DNA of 64,000 nt from assembly GCF_014842025.1 (NCBI RefSeq), contig NZ_JACYUY010000023.1, forward strand, positions 37,774 to 101,773. The letters are read 5' to 3'. Made by a program: the position numbers and the translations under genes. Position 1 is the stretch's first letter, and the number at the start of each line of letters is the position of its first letter. The notes beneath the pieces were generated by a model that was not told where the DNA came from, made no database searches, and worked only from the letters and a program-made list of their open reading frames with translations. The DNA comes from Massilia sp. CFBP 13721 (lineage in GTDB: Bacteria; Pseudomonadota; Gammaproteobacteria; Burkholderiales; Burkholderiaceae_D). Shown piece after piece: positions 44,912 to 53,428 of the stretch.

Positions 44912-45124
44912 TCAATTGCGCCGGCGCCGCTGCGGATACACGAGCGTGCGCACCGCAATTTCCGCCGGTACGTTCATCGCCGCCAGAAATTCGGCCGCGC
45001 GCTGCAGGCCGAGCGTCGGGACCGACGCCACCGCCTGGTTGACCAGGTCGCGCGTGCGCAAATCAGTACGCACCACGCGCGTTTGCGCCGCCTGTGCCGG
45101 ACGGCGCGTTTGTAACTCTTCCAT
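44912..45124 (-). CDS. Hypothetical protein (70 aa)
   Basis: 70 residues beginning MEELQTRRP; Ala/Arg/Val-rich, with 'DLVNQAVASVPTLGLQRAAEFLAAMNVPAEIAVRTL' predicted helical and an Arg-rich end. AGGA lies 6-7 bases before ATG 45124 (ATG 45127 is too close). Resembles small uncharacterised Oxalobacteraceae proteins; function unknown. Confidence 0.55.
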   Translation of the reverse strand: MEELQTRRPAQAAQTRVVRTDLRTRDLVNQAVASVPTLGLQRAAEFLAAMNVPAEIAVRTLVYPQRRRRN

Positions 45125-45208
45125 CATCGTTCCTGAAAATTGCAATAGAGACACAACTATTGTAGAGCAACGATGTGAGAAATGCCATGTTCTTGTAGGA
45201 ATAATCCT

Positions 45209-48064
45209 TCAAATATGCATGGCGTCCGCTTCGGGGACGATGATTTCCTCTGCCTTCAGCCCGCGGCCCTCGACTAATAGCTGCTCGAATTCCGCCGCCG
45301 GCAGCGGTTTACTGAAGTAATAGCCCTGCATTTCGTCGCAGCCGTGGCGGCGCAGGTAGTCGAGCTGCTCGCCTGTTTCCACGCCTTCGGCGATCACGGC
45401 CAGCTTCAGGTTGTGCGCCAGCGCGATGATCGAGGTGACGATCGCTTCGTCGTTGGCGTCGCGCGTGATGTCGGCGACAAAACTGCGGTCGATCTTCAGG
45501 ACGTCGATCGGGAAGCGCGACAGGTAGGAGAGGCTCGAATAGCCGGTGCCGAAGTCGTCGATCGACAAATTCACGCCCAGCGCCTTCATGCGGTGCAGCA
45601 GTTCGACCGCGGGCGTGATGTCGCTCATGAACAGGCTTTCGGTCAGCTCGATTTCCAGGTATTTCGGCTCCAGTCCGGTGTCCGCCAGCACGCTTGCGAG
45701 GTTCTCGATCAGGTCGGCGGCGCCGAACTGGCGCGCCGACAGGTTGACGGCCACGCGCAGCTTGTCGAAGCCGGCATCCTGCCAGGCCTTGTTCTGGGCG
45801 CAGGCGGTGCGCAGCACCCAGGCGCCGATCGCCACGATCATGCCGGTTTCCTCGGCGATGCCGATGAAGCGGTTCGGGGGCACCGTGCCCAGCTCCGGAT
45901 GCTGCCAGCGGATCAGCGCTTCCATGCCGCACACCTTGCCGGTCTTCATGTCGAGCTGGGGCTGGTAGTACAGCACGAACTCGTTGCGTTCGACGGCCTT
46001 GCGCAGCGCGCTTTCGATGCGCACGCGCTCCAGCGATTCTTCGTTCATCGCCGGCGTATAGAACTGGAAGTTGTTGCGGCCCAGCTTCTTGGCGCGGTAC
46101 ATGGCGATGTCGGCATGCTCGATCAGCGTGTCCGGGTCGGTGCGCTCGCTCGGATACACGGCCACGCCGATGCTGCAGGTGACGAAGAATTCCTTGGTGC
46201 CGAGCATGACCGGCTGCGCCACCGCGTTCATCACGCGCTGCACGACGGCGGGCGTCAGTTGCTGGTCGCCGCGCTCGGAAACGATGACGACGAATTCGTC
46301 GCCCGACAGGCGCGCCACCGTGTCGGCGTCGCGCAGCGACGAACGCAGGCGCGCCGCCACCGTCATCAGGAGCACGTCGCCGGCCTTGTGCCCCATGCTG
46401 TCGTTGACGAACTTGAAGCGGTCGAGGTCGATCAGCATGACCCACACCGGATTGTTGCTGCGGGTCGCGTAGGCCACGGCCTGGCCGAGGCGGTCCTGCA
46501 GCAGCGAACGGTTCGGCAGGCCGGTCAGCGCATCGTGCTGGGCCACGTGGTGCACGCGCTGCTCGGTGAGCTTGCGCTCGGTGATGTCGCTGCCGGTGCC
46601 GCGGTAGCCGGCGAACTGGCCGAGTTCGTCGAACACGGGCTGGCCGTTGACCAGGAACCAGCGCGCCTGGCCGTTATCGTCCAGCACCTGGTATTCCAGG
46701 TCGGCAAACGGCTGGCAGGCCAGCACGCTTTCGATGTGCGCGCGGCCGGACTCGGTGTCGTTCAGGGCCGCCAGGTATTCCCAGCGCCGCTTGCCCAGCA
46801 CGTGCTCGACCGCCACCCCGGCCTTTTCGGAAAAGCCGCCGGTCACCATCGTGAAGCGGAACTGGTTGTCCTGTTCCCAGTACCAGTCCGAGGACATCGA
46901 CACCAGCTGGCGGAAGCGCTGCTCGCTTTGCTGCAAGGCCTTTTCGGTGCGCTCGCGCGCGACCATGTCGTCGACCAGGCGCCGGTTGGTGCGCTTGAGG
47001 TCGGCGGTACGCTTGCGTACCAGTTGCTGTACGCGGCGGGCCCTGGCGCCGGAGGCCTGCACCCAGGCCGCCGCCGTCAGGCTGAGCAGGATGCCGCCGG
47101 CCAGCATCGCCAGCGAGGCCAGGTGGTCGGCCGCGAACGGGCGCGGCTTGATGCCCACTTCGACCAGCCAGGGGCGGCCGGCCACGTCCAGCGTGCGCGC
47201 CAGGTAAGTCGCGAATTCGGGCGCGATCCAGCTGCCCGCCAGCCCCGCCTGCGGCCGCACGCCGCCGGCGCTGGTGGTGAAGACCATGTCGGCCGGGTCG
47301 GGGCGCGCGCCGGCATACACCGACATCACGATCTGGCCGTCGTCGAGCAGGCCGGCGCCGGCCAGCGCCATGCTCACCAGCTCCTCGGCGCGCACCACGA
47401 CGGCGGTGTCGCCGGCGAGGCGTCCCTCGGCATCGTAGACCGGCAGCATGACCTGGAAGCTCGGCCGCGGATTGGCGTCCTGCACCAGCGGGAACAGGGG
47501 CGTGGCGGCGGCGCGCTTGTCGGCGTGTGCGCGCGACAGCGCCGCGTTGATCTGCGGCCGGGTCGCGGCGTCGAAGCCGAAGGCCGCCTCGTTGCCCGCC
47601 ATCGGCACCAGGTAGTCGACGATGCTGTAGCTGGGTCGGCGCGCCGCCGGCATGCGCTTGCCGTCGTCGGCGCCATCCTCGGTAATGACGGTGCCCGGCA
47701 GGACCCGCTGCAGTTCCGCTTCGACCGCGGCGCGTTCGCTGTCCGCCACGATGCGGTGGTAATTGAAGGCCTTGATGAATGGATGGCGCAGCAGCAGCGG
47801 CGCCGTGAAATCGTGGAACTGGGCGCGCGTGACCGGGGCGCCGAGGGCGAACAGCTGGTTGGTGACGGTGACGACTTCGACCGCGTCGTGCAATCCCTGG
47901 CCGACGGTGGCCACGCGCTGCTCGGCGCGCTGGCTGAACGACAGCGCCAGGTTCTCGTATTCGAGCTGGCTCACGCCCACGAACAGGGCGGTCGAGGCGG
48001 CCAGGCCGGCCGCGAGCGTGAGGGCCGCCGCGCGGGTAAGACAGAACGGCAGGCGACGCAACAT
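45209..48064 (-). CDS. CHASE-PAS-GGDEF-EAL membrane protein
   Basis: 951 residues. N-terminal membrane helix (~12-33), periplasmic CHASE domain (~70-270), second helix (~310-332), short coiled coil, PAS (~375-490), GGDEF (~495-660) and EAL (~672-925). GGDEF signature reads SGDEF with an RDAD inhibitory-site motif before it; EAL motif is intact in 'GMEALIRWQHPELG', with 'DDFGTGYSSL' for metal binding. Likely a c-di-GMP phosphodiesterase, possibly bifunctional, responding to a periplasmic ligand. ATG 48064 preferred over a TTG 12 bases earlier; GGAAA precedes it. Confidence 0.9.
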   Translation of the reverse strand: MLRRLPFCLTRAAALTLAAGLAASTALFVGVSQLEYENLALSFSQRAEQRVATVGQGLHDAVEVVTVTNQLFALGAPVTRAQFHDFTAPLLLRHPFIKAFNYHRIVADSERAAVEAELQRVLPGTVITEDGADDGKRMPAARRPSYSIVDYLVPMAGNEAAFGFDAATRPQINAALSRAHADKRAAATPLFPLVQDANPRPSFQVMLPVYDAEGRLAGDTAVVVRAEELVSMALAGAGLLDDGQIVMSVYAGARPDPADMVFTTSAGGVRPQAGLAGSWIAPEFATYLARTLDVAGRPWLVEVGIKPRPFAADHLASLAMLAGGILLSLTAAAWVQASGARARRVQQLVRKRTADLKRTNRRLVDDMVARERTEKALQQSEQRFRQLVSMSSDWYWEQDNQFRFTMVTGGFSEKAGVAVEHVLGKRRWEYLAALNDTESGRAHIESVLACQPFADLEYQVLDDNGQARWFLVNGQPVFDELGQFAGYRGTGSDITERKLTEQRVHHVAQHDALTGLPNRSLLQDRLGQAVAYATRSNNPVWVMLIDLDRFKFVNDSMGHKAGDVLLMTVAARLRSSLRDADTVARLSGDEFVVIVSERGDQQLTPAVVQRVMNAVAQPVMLGTKEFFVTCSIGVAVYPSERTDPDTLIEHADIAMYRAKKLGRNNFQFYTPAMNEESLERVRIESALRKAVERNEFVLYYQPQLDMKTGKVCGMEALIRWQHPELGTVPPNRFIGIAEETGMIVAIGAWVLRTACAQNKAWQDAGFDKLRVAVNLSARQFGAADLIENLASVLADTGLEPKYLEIELTESLFMSDITPAVELLHRMKALGVNLSIDDFGTGYSSLSYLSRFPIDVLKIDRSFVADITRDANDEAIVTSIIALAHNLKLAVIAEGVETGEQLDYLRRHGCDEMQGYYFSKPLPAAEFEQLLVEGRGLKAEEIIVPEADAMHI

Positions 48065-48183
48065 GACTGTTTCCAAAAGTATTTGCCGAAAAGCACCAAA
48101 GCCATCAAGTGTGTCATAGGTCGGGCGGTTTTCGCAAACAAATCCCTATCGTGACGGGGTTAGTACGGCAGGTGTCGCCGGGA

Positions 48184-48963
48184 TCAGACAGGACGCCGGC
48201 ATGCGCGCCCGGATGCGCGTAATTCCAGGCAGGCAACCAGCGCCCGCGCCAGCCACTTGTTCAGGAAGGGAAGGCCGAGGCCGCGCCGGCGCGGGAAGCG
48301 CCGCCTGGCCTCGCGCCGCGTGCTGCACAGGGCGAACAGCAGGTGGTTGTTGCCCGCAATGCCGGGAAACTCGCAGACCTGCCCATGGAAGGCGGCGCCG
48401 ATCCGTTCGACGATGGCGTCGTGCGCGGGGTCGTAGGCGAGCACGTTCGCCACCAGCACGCCGCCGTCAACCAGCGCGCGCCGGCAATTAGCGTAAAACG
48501 CGGCGCTGCCGAGGGCGGCGGGCATGCCGGCGGCGTCGAAGCCGTCGACCAGGATCACGTCGAAGCTGCTCGGGGCGGCGCCGATGAACTGCGCGGCATC
48601 GCCGTGTACGACGCGCAGGCGCGCATCGTCGGGCGGCACCTGGAACACGTCGCGCAGCGCGATCACCTCGGCGCTGATTTCGAGCACCGTGATGCGGGTG
48701 CGCGCAAAATGGCGGTGGCAGAATTTGACCAGCGAGCCGCCGCCCAGGCCCACCATCAGGATATGGCGCGGACGCGGCACGAACAGGGCGAAGCACATCA
48801 TGGCGCGCGCATAGTCGAGCACCAGCGCGTCCGGGTGCGAGAGCAGCATCTCGCTCTGGATGTCACCGCCCTCGAATTCGAGCGTGCGCCGGTTGCCGAG
48901 CGTGCGCACGCGCGGCGGGGAGCAGGGCGCGGTCGGCTCGATCGGCTCGGGTAGGGAAGACAT
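48184..48963 (-). CDS. Spermidine-synthase-like protein
   Basis: 259 residues. Rossmann motif 'ILMVGLGGGSLVKFCHRHF', 'ITVLEISAEVIALRDVF' and 'FDVILVDGFDAAG' match the spermidine-synthase fold. The usual polyamine-site Asp/Tyr pattern is not clearly present, and the C-terminal ~30 residues are Arg-rich and variable, so this may be a related methyltransferase-fold protein rather than a true SpeE. Start MSSLPEP at 48963; the longer frame upstream is not supported. Confidence 0.75.
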   Translation of the reverse strand: MSSLPEPIEPTAPCSPPRVRTLGNRRTLEFEGGDIQSEMLLSHPDALVLDYARAMMCFALFVPRPRHILMVGLGGGSLVKFCHRHFARTRITVLEISAEVIALRDVFQVPPDDARLRVVHGDAAQFIGAAPSSFDVILVDGFDAAGMPAALGSAAFYANCRRALVDGGVLVANVLAYDPAHDAIVERIGAAFHGQVCEFPGIAGNNHLLFALCSTRREARRRFPRRRGLGLPFLNKWLARALVACLELRASGRACRRPV

Positions 48964-49146
48964 GGGTGCCAGTATAGAAGAGAAGACGGGGCGCCGCCGC
49001 CTGCCTGCACGGGCAGCGTCTTGTTTGCAGGCATGAAATTCTGCTAAGCTGGCCGTCGCCGCCACTGGAGCATCCATGATTCCCGATCGTTCACCTCACT
49101 CTCCTCGATACTTCGATTGCCCGGCGGTCGCCGGCCTGGAGGGGGT

Positions 49147-50337
49147 ATGCTGAACGGCGCCATGCTGACGATGGATTCCACCACGATGGTGCTGGTGCTC
49201 GGGCTGGGCAACCTGGTGCTGTGCAGCGTGCTGTTCTTCTATGACTACGGCAACCCGCGCGCGCCGGCGCTTGCCAGCTGGGGCCTGTCGAAACAGGTGC
49301 AGGCGGCAGCCTGGATCCTGCTCGCGCTCGGCGGCGCGCGCGTGGTGCCCGAGCCGCTGGCGCTGCCCGGCGGCTGGGCCCTGCTGATCGCCGGCGTCGC
49401 GCTCGAATCTTCGGCCCTGTGGGAAAGCGCGCACCGGCGCCGCCTGGTGCGCGCCACCGTGTTCGCCGCCATCGGCGCCGTCGTCGTCTTCCTGGCCGCC
49501 TACTGGATCGACCCGCTTGGCCTGCGCACGCTGGCAGCGGCCCTGATCCTCGGCGTGTTTTACCTGTTCGGGGCGGCGGCGCTGGCGCGCGGCTGGCGCA
49601 CGGCCTCGATGCTGCAGCGCGCGCTGGCGCTCGTGTGCGCCATCCTGGCGCTGGTGGTGGCCGCGCGCGGCATCCTGGTGCTGGTCATGCCCGACGGCTG
49701 GCGCTGGCTTTCCAACGACCTGCTGCGCCAGCTCTCGACGGTCGCTTTTTACCTGCTGATGCTGGTGAACGGCTTCGGTTGCCTGCTGCTGGGGCGCGAG
49801 CGCCTGCAAGGCGACCTGGCGCGCCTGGAAACGCTCGACCTGGTGACCGAGGCGCCGAACCGGCGCGGCTTCTTCAATGCACTGGCGCCGTGGATGGCGC
49901 TGGCGCGCCGCCCGGGTTCGCCAACCGCGCTGGTCGTGCTCGACCTCGACAGCTTCAAGCGCGTCAACGACGGCTACGGCCACCCGGTCGGCGACGTCGT
50001 GCTGCGCCACGTCGCCGACCTGTGCAAGCGCCAGCTGCGCGACAGCGACTTGCTGGGACGCCTGGTAGGCGGCGAATTCGCCCTGCTGCTGCCGCGTACC
50101 GGCCTCGACGAGGCCATGCTAGTGGCCGAACGCATGCGCGCGGCGATCGCGTCCACGCCGGTAAAGACCGAACGCGCCATGATCTCGATGACGGCCAGCT
50201 TCGGCGTGACCACGATCCGTCCCGACGACAGCAACGTCACCCTGTTCGGCCGCGCCGGCACGGCCATGCGCGCGGCCAAGGCGGACGGGCGCAATGCGAT
50301 TCGCCAGGCGCCGCGCGAGACCATCCCGGAAGCTTGA
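49147..50337 (+). CDS. Membrane protein with degenerate GGDEF domain
   Basis: 396 residues. About seven membrane segments in the first 215 residues, then GGDEF fold (~225-390) with 'DLDSFKRVNDGYGHPVGD'. The signature aligns as V-G-G-E-F in 'RLVGGEFALLL', so the first Gly and the Asp of GGDEF are replaced; the RDSD inhibitory-site motif is retained. Probably a c-di-GMP sensor rather than a cyclase. Start at 49147 follows GGAGG; ATGs at 49162 and 49171 are alternatives. Confidence 0.82.
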   Translation: MLNGAMLTMDSTTMVLVLGLGNLVLCSVLFFYDYGNPRAPALASWGLSKQVQAAAWILLALGGARVVPEPLALPGGWALLIAGVALESSALWESAHRRRLVRATVFAAIGAVVVFLAAYWIDPLGLRTLAAALILGVFYLFGAAALARGWRTASMLQRALALVCAILALVVAARGILVLVMPDGWRWLSNDLLRQLSTVAFYLLMLVNGFGCLLLGRERLQGDLARLETLDLVTEAPNRRGFFNALAPWMALARRPGSPTALVVLDLDSFKRVNDGYGHPVGDVVLRHVADLCKRQLRDSDLLGRLVGGEFALLLPRTGLDEAMLVAERMRAAIASTPVKTERAMISMTASFGVTTIRPDDSNVTLFGRAGTAMRAAKADGRNAIRQAPRETIPEA

Positions 50338-50409
50338 CGTCCCGGCGCTCCGTCATCGGGGCGTCACAAACCCGGTTCACACTGTGCCATCGTCCAGCCA
50401 GGGTGAACC

Positions 50410-51363
50410 ATGCCGTCTTCCGTCCATTCCGCGCCCCTGTTTGCCGCCGTCGAACTCGGGTCCGACAGCTTTCGCCTGCACGTGGCCGGCTGGGAGCGCG
50501 GCGCGCTGGTCGTCGCCGCCAGCCTGAACGAGCCGATCCGCCTGGGCGCGGGCATCGGCGCCGATGGTTGCCTCGATGCAGCCACGATGCGTCACGCGCT
50601 GGCCTGCCTGCGCACCTTCCGCCTCGCGCTGGCGCAGTGGGAGGTGCGCGCCGTGCGCGTGGTGGCCACCGCCGCGCTGCGCGTGGCCTGCAATGCGCCC
50701 GCTTTTTTGCCGGCGGCGCAGGGCGCGATCGGGCATCCGGTCGAGGTGCTCGGGGCCGAAGAAGAGGGGCGCCTCGTGTACCTGGGCGTGGCCGGCGCGC
50801 TGCCGGCCGGACTGGAGCGGCGCCTGGTGCTCGACGTCGGCAGCGGCTCGACCGAGATCGTGGTGGGCCATGGCGACGAGGTCGAACTGGTGCAGTCGTT
50901 CGGCGTGGGCGCGCTGCGCCAGGGCCTGACCTTCTTCCGCGACGGGATCTCGCCGGCCGCCTTCGAGGCCGCGCTGGCGTCGTCGCGCAGCCGCTTCGCC
51001 GATGCCGGCGTGCTGGCCGGCGCCCTCGGCTGGCGCCGCGCCTACGGCGCCTCGGGCACGGTGCGCGCGCTGTTCGAACTGTCCGGCGCCGATGCCGCCA
51101 GTGCGCGCGGCGCCGGCGCGGCGGACCTGCGTGCCCTGCGCCATGCGCTGGTCGAGGAGGGCGGCTTCATGCAGATTGCCGCCCTGTCGAACCAGCCGGC
51201 GCGCGCGGCCCAGATGGCCGGCGGTCTCGCGCTGTTGCTGGCGCTGGTCGAGGAACTCGGCATCGACGCGCTGGTGCCGGTGCAGGCCGGCCTGCGCGCG
51301 GGCGTCATCCGCGAACTTTATCGGCGCACGGTAGAGGAGCGCCCCTTACGGGAATCCGCCTGA
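50410..51363 (+). CDS. Ppx/GppA-family phosphatase
   Basis: 317 residues, one ASKHA-type phosphatase unit. 'AAVELGSDSFRLHVA' and 'LVLDVGSGSTEIVVG' are the two phosphate-binding loops, with the family glutamate in 'GAEEEGRLVYLGV'. This is close in length to short Ppx/GppA proteins (about 300-330 residues) that lack the C-terminal HD-like domain. Could act on exopolyphosphate or (p)ppGpp; not decided. The histone-like gene follows after 41 bases. Confidence 0.88.
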   Translation: MPSSVHSAPLFAAVELGSDSFRLHVAGWERGALVVAASLNEPIRLGAGIGADGCLDAATMRHALACLRTFRLALAQWEVRAVRVVATAALRVACNAPAFLPAAQGAIGHPVEVLGAEEEGRLVYLGVAGALPAGLERRLVLDVGSGSTEIVVGHGDEVELVQSFGVGALRQGLTFFRDGISPAAFEAALASSRSRFADAGVLAGALGWRRAYGASGTVRALFELSGADAASARGAGAADLRALRHALVEEGGFMQIAALSNQPARAAQMAGGLALLLALVEELGIDALVPVQAGLRAGVIRELYRRTVEERPLRESA

Positions 51364-51404
51364 TCGACTATATTGTTTACCTTGTTAAGCAGTGGAATCC
51401 CCCA

Positions 51405-52118
51405 GTGAATAAAACCAGCAAAAAAACGGCACCCGCCAAGAGCGCGCCGGCGGCCGCGCCGGCGCGGGCAAAAGCAGTCCCGGCAGCTCCCAAGGCCGCC
51501 CGCAGCACCCCGACACCCGTCAAGACCACCCGCGCCGCGCCTGTGAAGGCAGCCGTGGTCAAAGCTCCTGCGAAAGCACCCGCCAAAGTCACGAAAGCGG
51601 TCGCCGTCAAGGCTGCGGCCAAACCCGCGGCGAAAGCGGTGGCGAAGCCGCCCGTGAAGAGCGAGGCGAAAGCGGCTACCGGAGTTAAAACGAACGTTGC
51701 CACGAAAGCCGCCGCGAAAGCGGTGCCGAAGACCGCACCGAAAGCGGCGCCGAAAGCGGCCAGGCCCGCCGTGCGCACGGCGGCAAAGACGCCGGCGCTC
51801 GGCGTCAGGAATGCGGCCAAGGCACTCGTCAAGGCGGCCAAGGAGTCGCCGGCGGCAAGCCGCGCCCGCGCCGCCGAAGCGGCAGCGGCAGAAGGCGCGC
51901 GCCCGACGCTGGTACGCGACAGCTTCACCATGCCGGACGGCGAATATGCGGTGCTGGCGGACGTGAAGCAGGCTTGCCTGAAGGCCGGCTTCGAGATCAA
52001 GAAGAGCGAACTGCTGCGTATCGGCGTGGCGCTGGTCGGCCGCCTCGACATCGCGACGCTGCGCCAGGTGCTCGACAGTTTGCCGCAGTTGAAGACGGGG
52101 CGTCCGCCAAGTCAATAA
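51405..52118 (+). CDS. Histone H1-like Lys/Ala/Pro-rich protein with conserved C-terminal domain
   Basis: 237 residues from GTG at 51405. The first ~150 residues are AK/PK repeats ('KAPAKAPAKVTKAVAVKAAAK'), as in AlgP- and H1-like DNA-compacting proteins. The last ~70 ('LVRDSFTMPDGEYAVLADVK', then 'KKSELLRIGVALV') form a domain seen in other betaproteobacterial proteins. No ATG is available in frame; ribosome site is weak (GGAA). Likely nucleoid-associated or phasin-like. The low-complexity tract is prone to length variation. Confidence 0.8.
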   Translation: MNKTSKKTAPAKSAPAAAPARAKAVPAAPKAARSTPTPVKTTRAAPVKAAVVKAPAKAPAKVTKAVAVKAAAKPAAKAVAKPPVKSEAKAATGVKTNVATKAAAKAVPKTAPKAAPKAARPAVRTAAKTPALGVRNAAKALVKAAKESPAASRARAAEAAAAEGARPTLVRDSFTMPDGEYAVLADVKQACLKAGFEIKKSELLRIGVALVGRLDIATLRQVLDSLPQLKTGRPPSQ

Positions 52119-52168
52119 CGGATTTGCGGTGGTGGGCGTATTGCCACGCACTGCGCCCTTGAGAGAAC

Positions 52169-52200
52169 CGTAGGGTGGGCGCAGGGGCGCCCACCCTACG
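52169..52200. repeat. Dispersed repeat, fully symmetric hairpin copy
   Basis: CGTAGGGTGGGCGC, loop AGGG, then the exact complement: 14-bp perfect arms. Lies 50 bases after the histone-like stop and 11 bases before the HTH gene stop, where it could serve as bidirectional terminator. Confidence 0.9.
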
Positions 52201-52211
52201 AACCCCGCCGT

Positions 52212-52499
52212 TTAATGCAGCGCGGCCGAAGTCAACTCCTTCAATTCGCGGATCGGAATATTCGATTTCTCGTGCATGCGCAGCAGGATCGTCGCCCCCA
52301 CGTTCAGCTTGCGGTGGCGGATCTTGCTGATGATCGGCGGCTGCACTTCCAGCACGCGGCACAGTTCCGCATCGTTCTTCAGATGCAGTTTTTCGATCAA
52401 AGTGTCGAGCAATTTGTTCGGCACAAAACTCGATGGTTCGAGCGCGCGGGCGCGGTGCATCGCGGCGAGCATTTCCTGTTTTTTTTGGCGTACGTTCAT
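52212..52499 (-). CDS. Small helix-turn-helix protein
   Basis: 95 residues. 'LHLKNDAELCRVLEVQPPIISKIRHRKLNVGATILLRMHEKSN' fits an XRE/Cro-type HTH, with 'PPIISKIRHRK' as recognition helix region. Start at 52499 preceded by GGAGG at 5-base spacing. The 269-base region upstream contains seven 11-bp direct repeats that could be its own operators. More AT-rich than neighbours. Confidence 0.7.
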   Translation of the reverse strand: MNVRQKKQEMLAAMHRARALEPSSFVPNKLLDTLIEKLHLKNDAELCRVLEVQPPIISKIRHRKLNVGATILLRMHEKSNIPIRELKELTSAALH

Positions 52500-52685
52500 G
52501 TACTCCTCCAAAATGCGTACTTTGGTTGAGGGGACAGGACCGTTCTGGATACGCCCGGGATCTTGATTACTTATGCTGTCGGGTCGTTGTGATATTACTA
52601 CGCCTGTACGACAGGGGCCGCACTGTTCGTCGGTAAATACGCCGGTAACTACTTTCAACGTGGTTATTTCCTCGCGGAATTCACG

Positions 52686-52762
52686 CGAAGTTCATCCGAA
52701 GTTCATCCGAAGTTCATCCGAAGTTCATCCGAAGTTCATCCGAAGTTCATCCGAAGTTCATC
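52686..52762. repeat. Seven perfect tandem copies of an 11-bp unit
   Basis: CGAAGTTCATC repeated seven times without a mismatch (77 bp), between the ABC ATPase stop (52768) and the HTH gene start (52499). The 11-bp period is close to one DNA turn, so all units face one side of the helix. Iteron-like. It is also the likely terminator-side flank of the transporter operon. No spacers, so not CRISPR. Confidence 0.95.
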
Positions 52763-52767
52763 ATAAC

Positions 52768-53424
52768 TCACGCCGGGCGCAGCCCTTCGCGTGTGAGGAG
52801 CAGTACCTCGTCCGCCATCTCGGCCGCGGCATGCGAGTGGGTGACCATGATGGCGCCGGCGCCGTTGGCGCGAATTTCCGCGCGCAGCAGGCGCAGGATG
52901 CCGCCTGCCGTTTCCGGGTCGAGGTTGCCGGTCGGCTCGTCGGCCAGCAGCAGCGCCGGCTTGTGCACCAGGGCGCGCGCGATCGCCACGCGCTGCAATT
53001 CGCCGCCCGAGAGCTGGCGCGGGAAATCGGCGCCGCGTCCGGCCAGGCCGACCGCCGCCAGCATCGCTTCGGCGCGCGCCGCGTTGGCGCCGGCATGGTC
53101 ACGATTCAACAGCAGCGGCAGCGCCACGTTCTGCTGCAGCGTCAGGTGCGGGAGTACGTGGAAGGCCTGGAAAATGAAGCCCATGCGCGTACGGCGCAGG
53201 CGCGTGGCGGCATCGTCGTCGAGCGCCGCCATCGGCGTGCCGTCGACGATCACTTCGCCGCTGTCGGCGGCGTCGAGTCCGGCGATCAAATTCAGCAGGG
53301 TCGATTTGCCGACCCCCGATTCGCCCATGATGGCGACGAACACGCCGGAGGCGAAGCGGTGCGACAGGTTGGCGAGGACGGCGCGTCCGCCATAGTTCTT
53401 GGTGAGGCCAGCCAGTTCGAGCAT
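52768..53424 (-). CDS. ABC transporter ATPase, LolD/MacB type
   Basis: 218 residues. Walker A 'GESGVGKST', 'FIFQAFHVLPHLTLQQNVALPLLL' (LolD/MacB-type Q-loop), signature 'LSGGELQRVAIARAL', Walker B 'LLLADEPTGNLDPETA' and 'VTHSHAAAEMAD'. Start MLELAGL at 53424. It is the last gene of the PhnDCEE-type operon, 4 bases after the permease stop, but is of a different ABC subfamily and has no FtsX/LolCE-type permease beside it. Role in the importer unclear: second ATPase, or orphan. Confidence 0.85.
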   Translation of the reverse strand: MLELAGLTKNYGGRAVLANLSHRFASGVFVAIMGESGVGKSTLLNLIAGLDAADSGEVIVDGTPMAALDDDAATRLRRTRMGFIFQAFHVLPHLTLQQNVALPLLLNRDHAGANAARAEAMLAAVGLAGRGADFPRQLSGGELQRVAIARALVHKPALLLADEPTGNLDPETAGGILRLLRAEIRANGAGAIMVTHSHAAAEMADEVLLLTREGLRPA

Positions 53425-53428
53425 CAAA

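Noticed and set aside
45344..48154. 936-codon plus-strand open frame opposite the GGDEF-EAL gene
   Set aside because: Same antisense artefact; composition is His/Gln/Arg/Val-rich with no recognisable fold.
49419..52118. 899-codon frame joining upstream sequence to the histone-like gene
   Set aside because: Its first two thirds are the out-of-frame shadow of the GGDEF and Ppx/GppA genes; only the part from GTG 51405 has protein-like sequence.
52686..52762. CRISPR array
   Set aside because: Repeats are 11 bp and directly adjacent with no spacers, and no cas genes are present.
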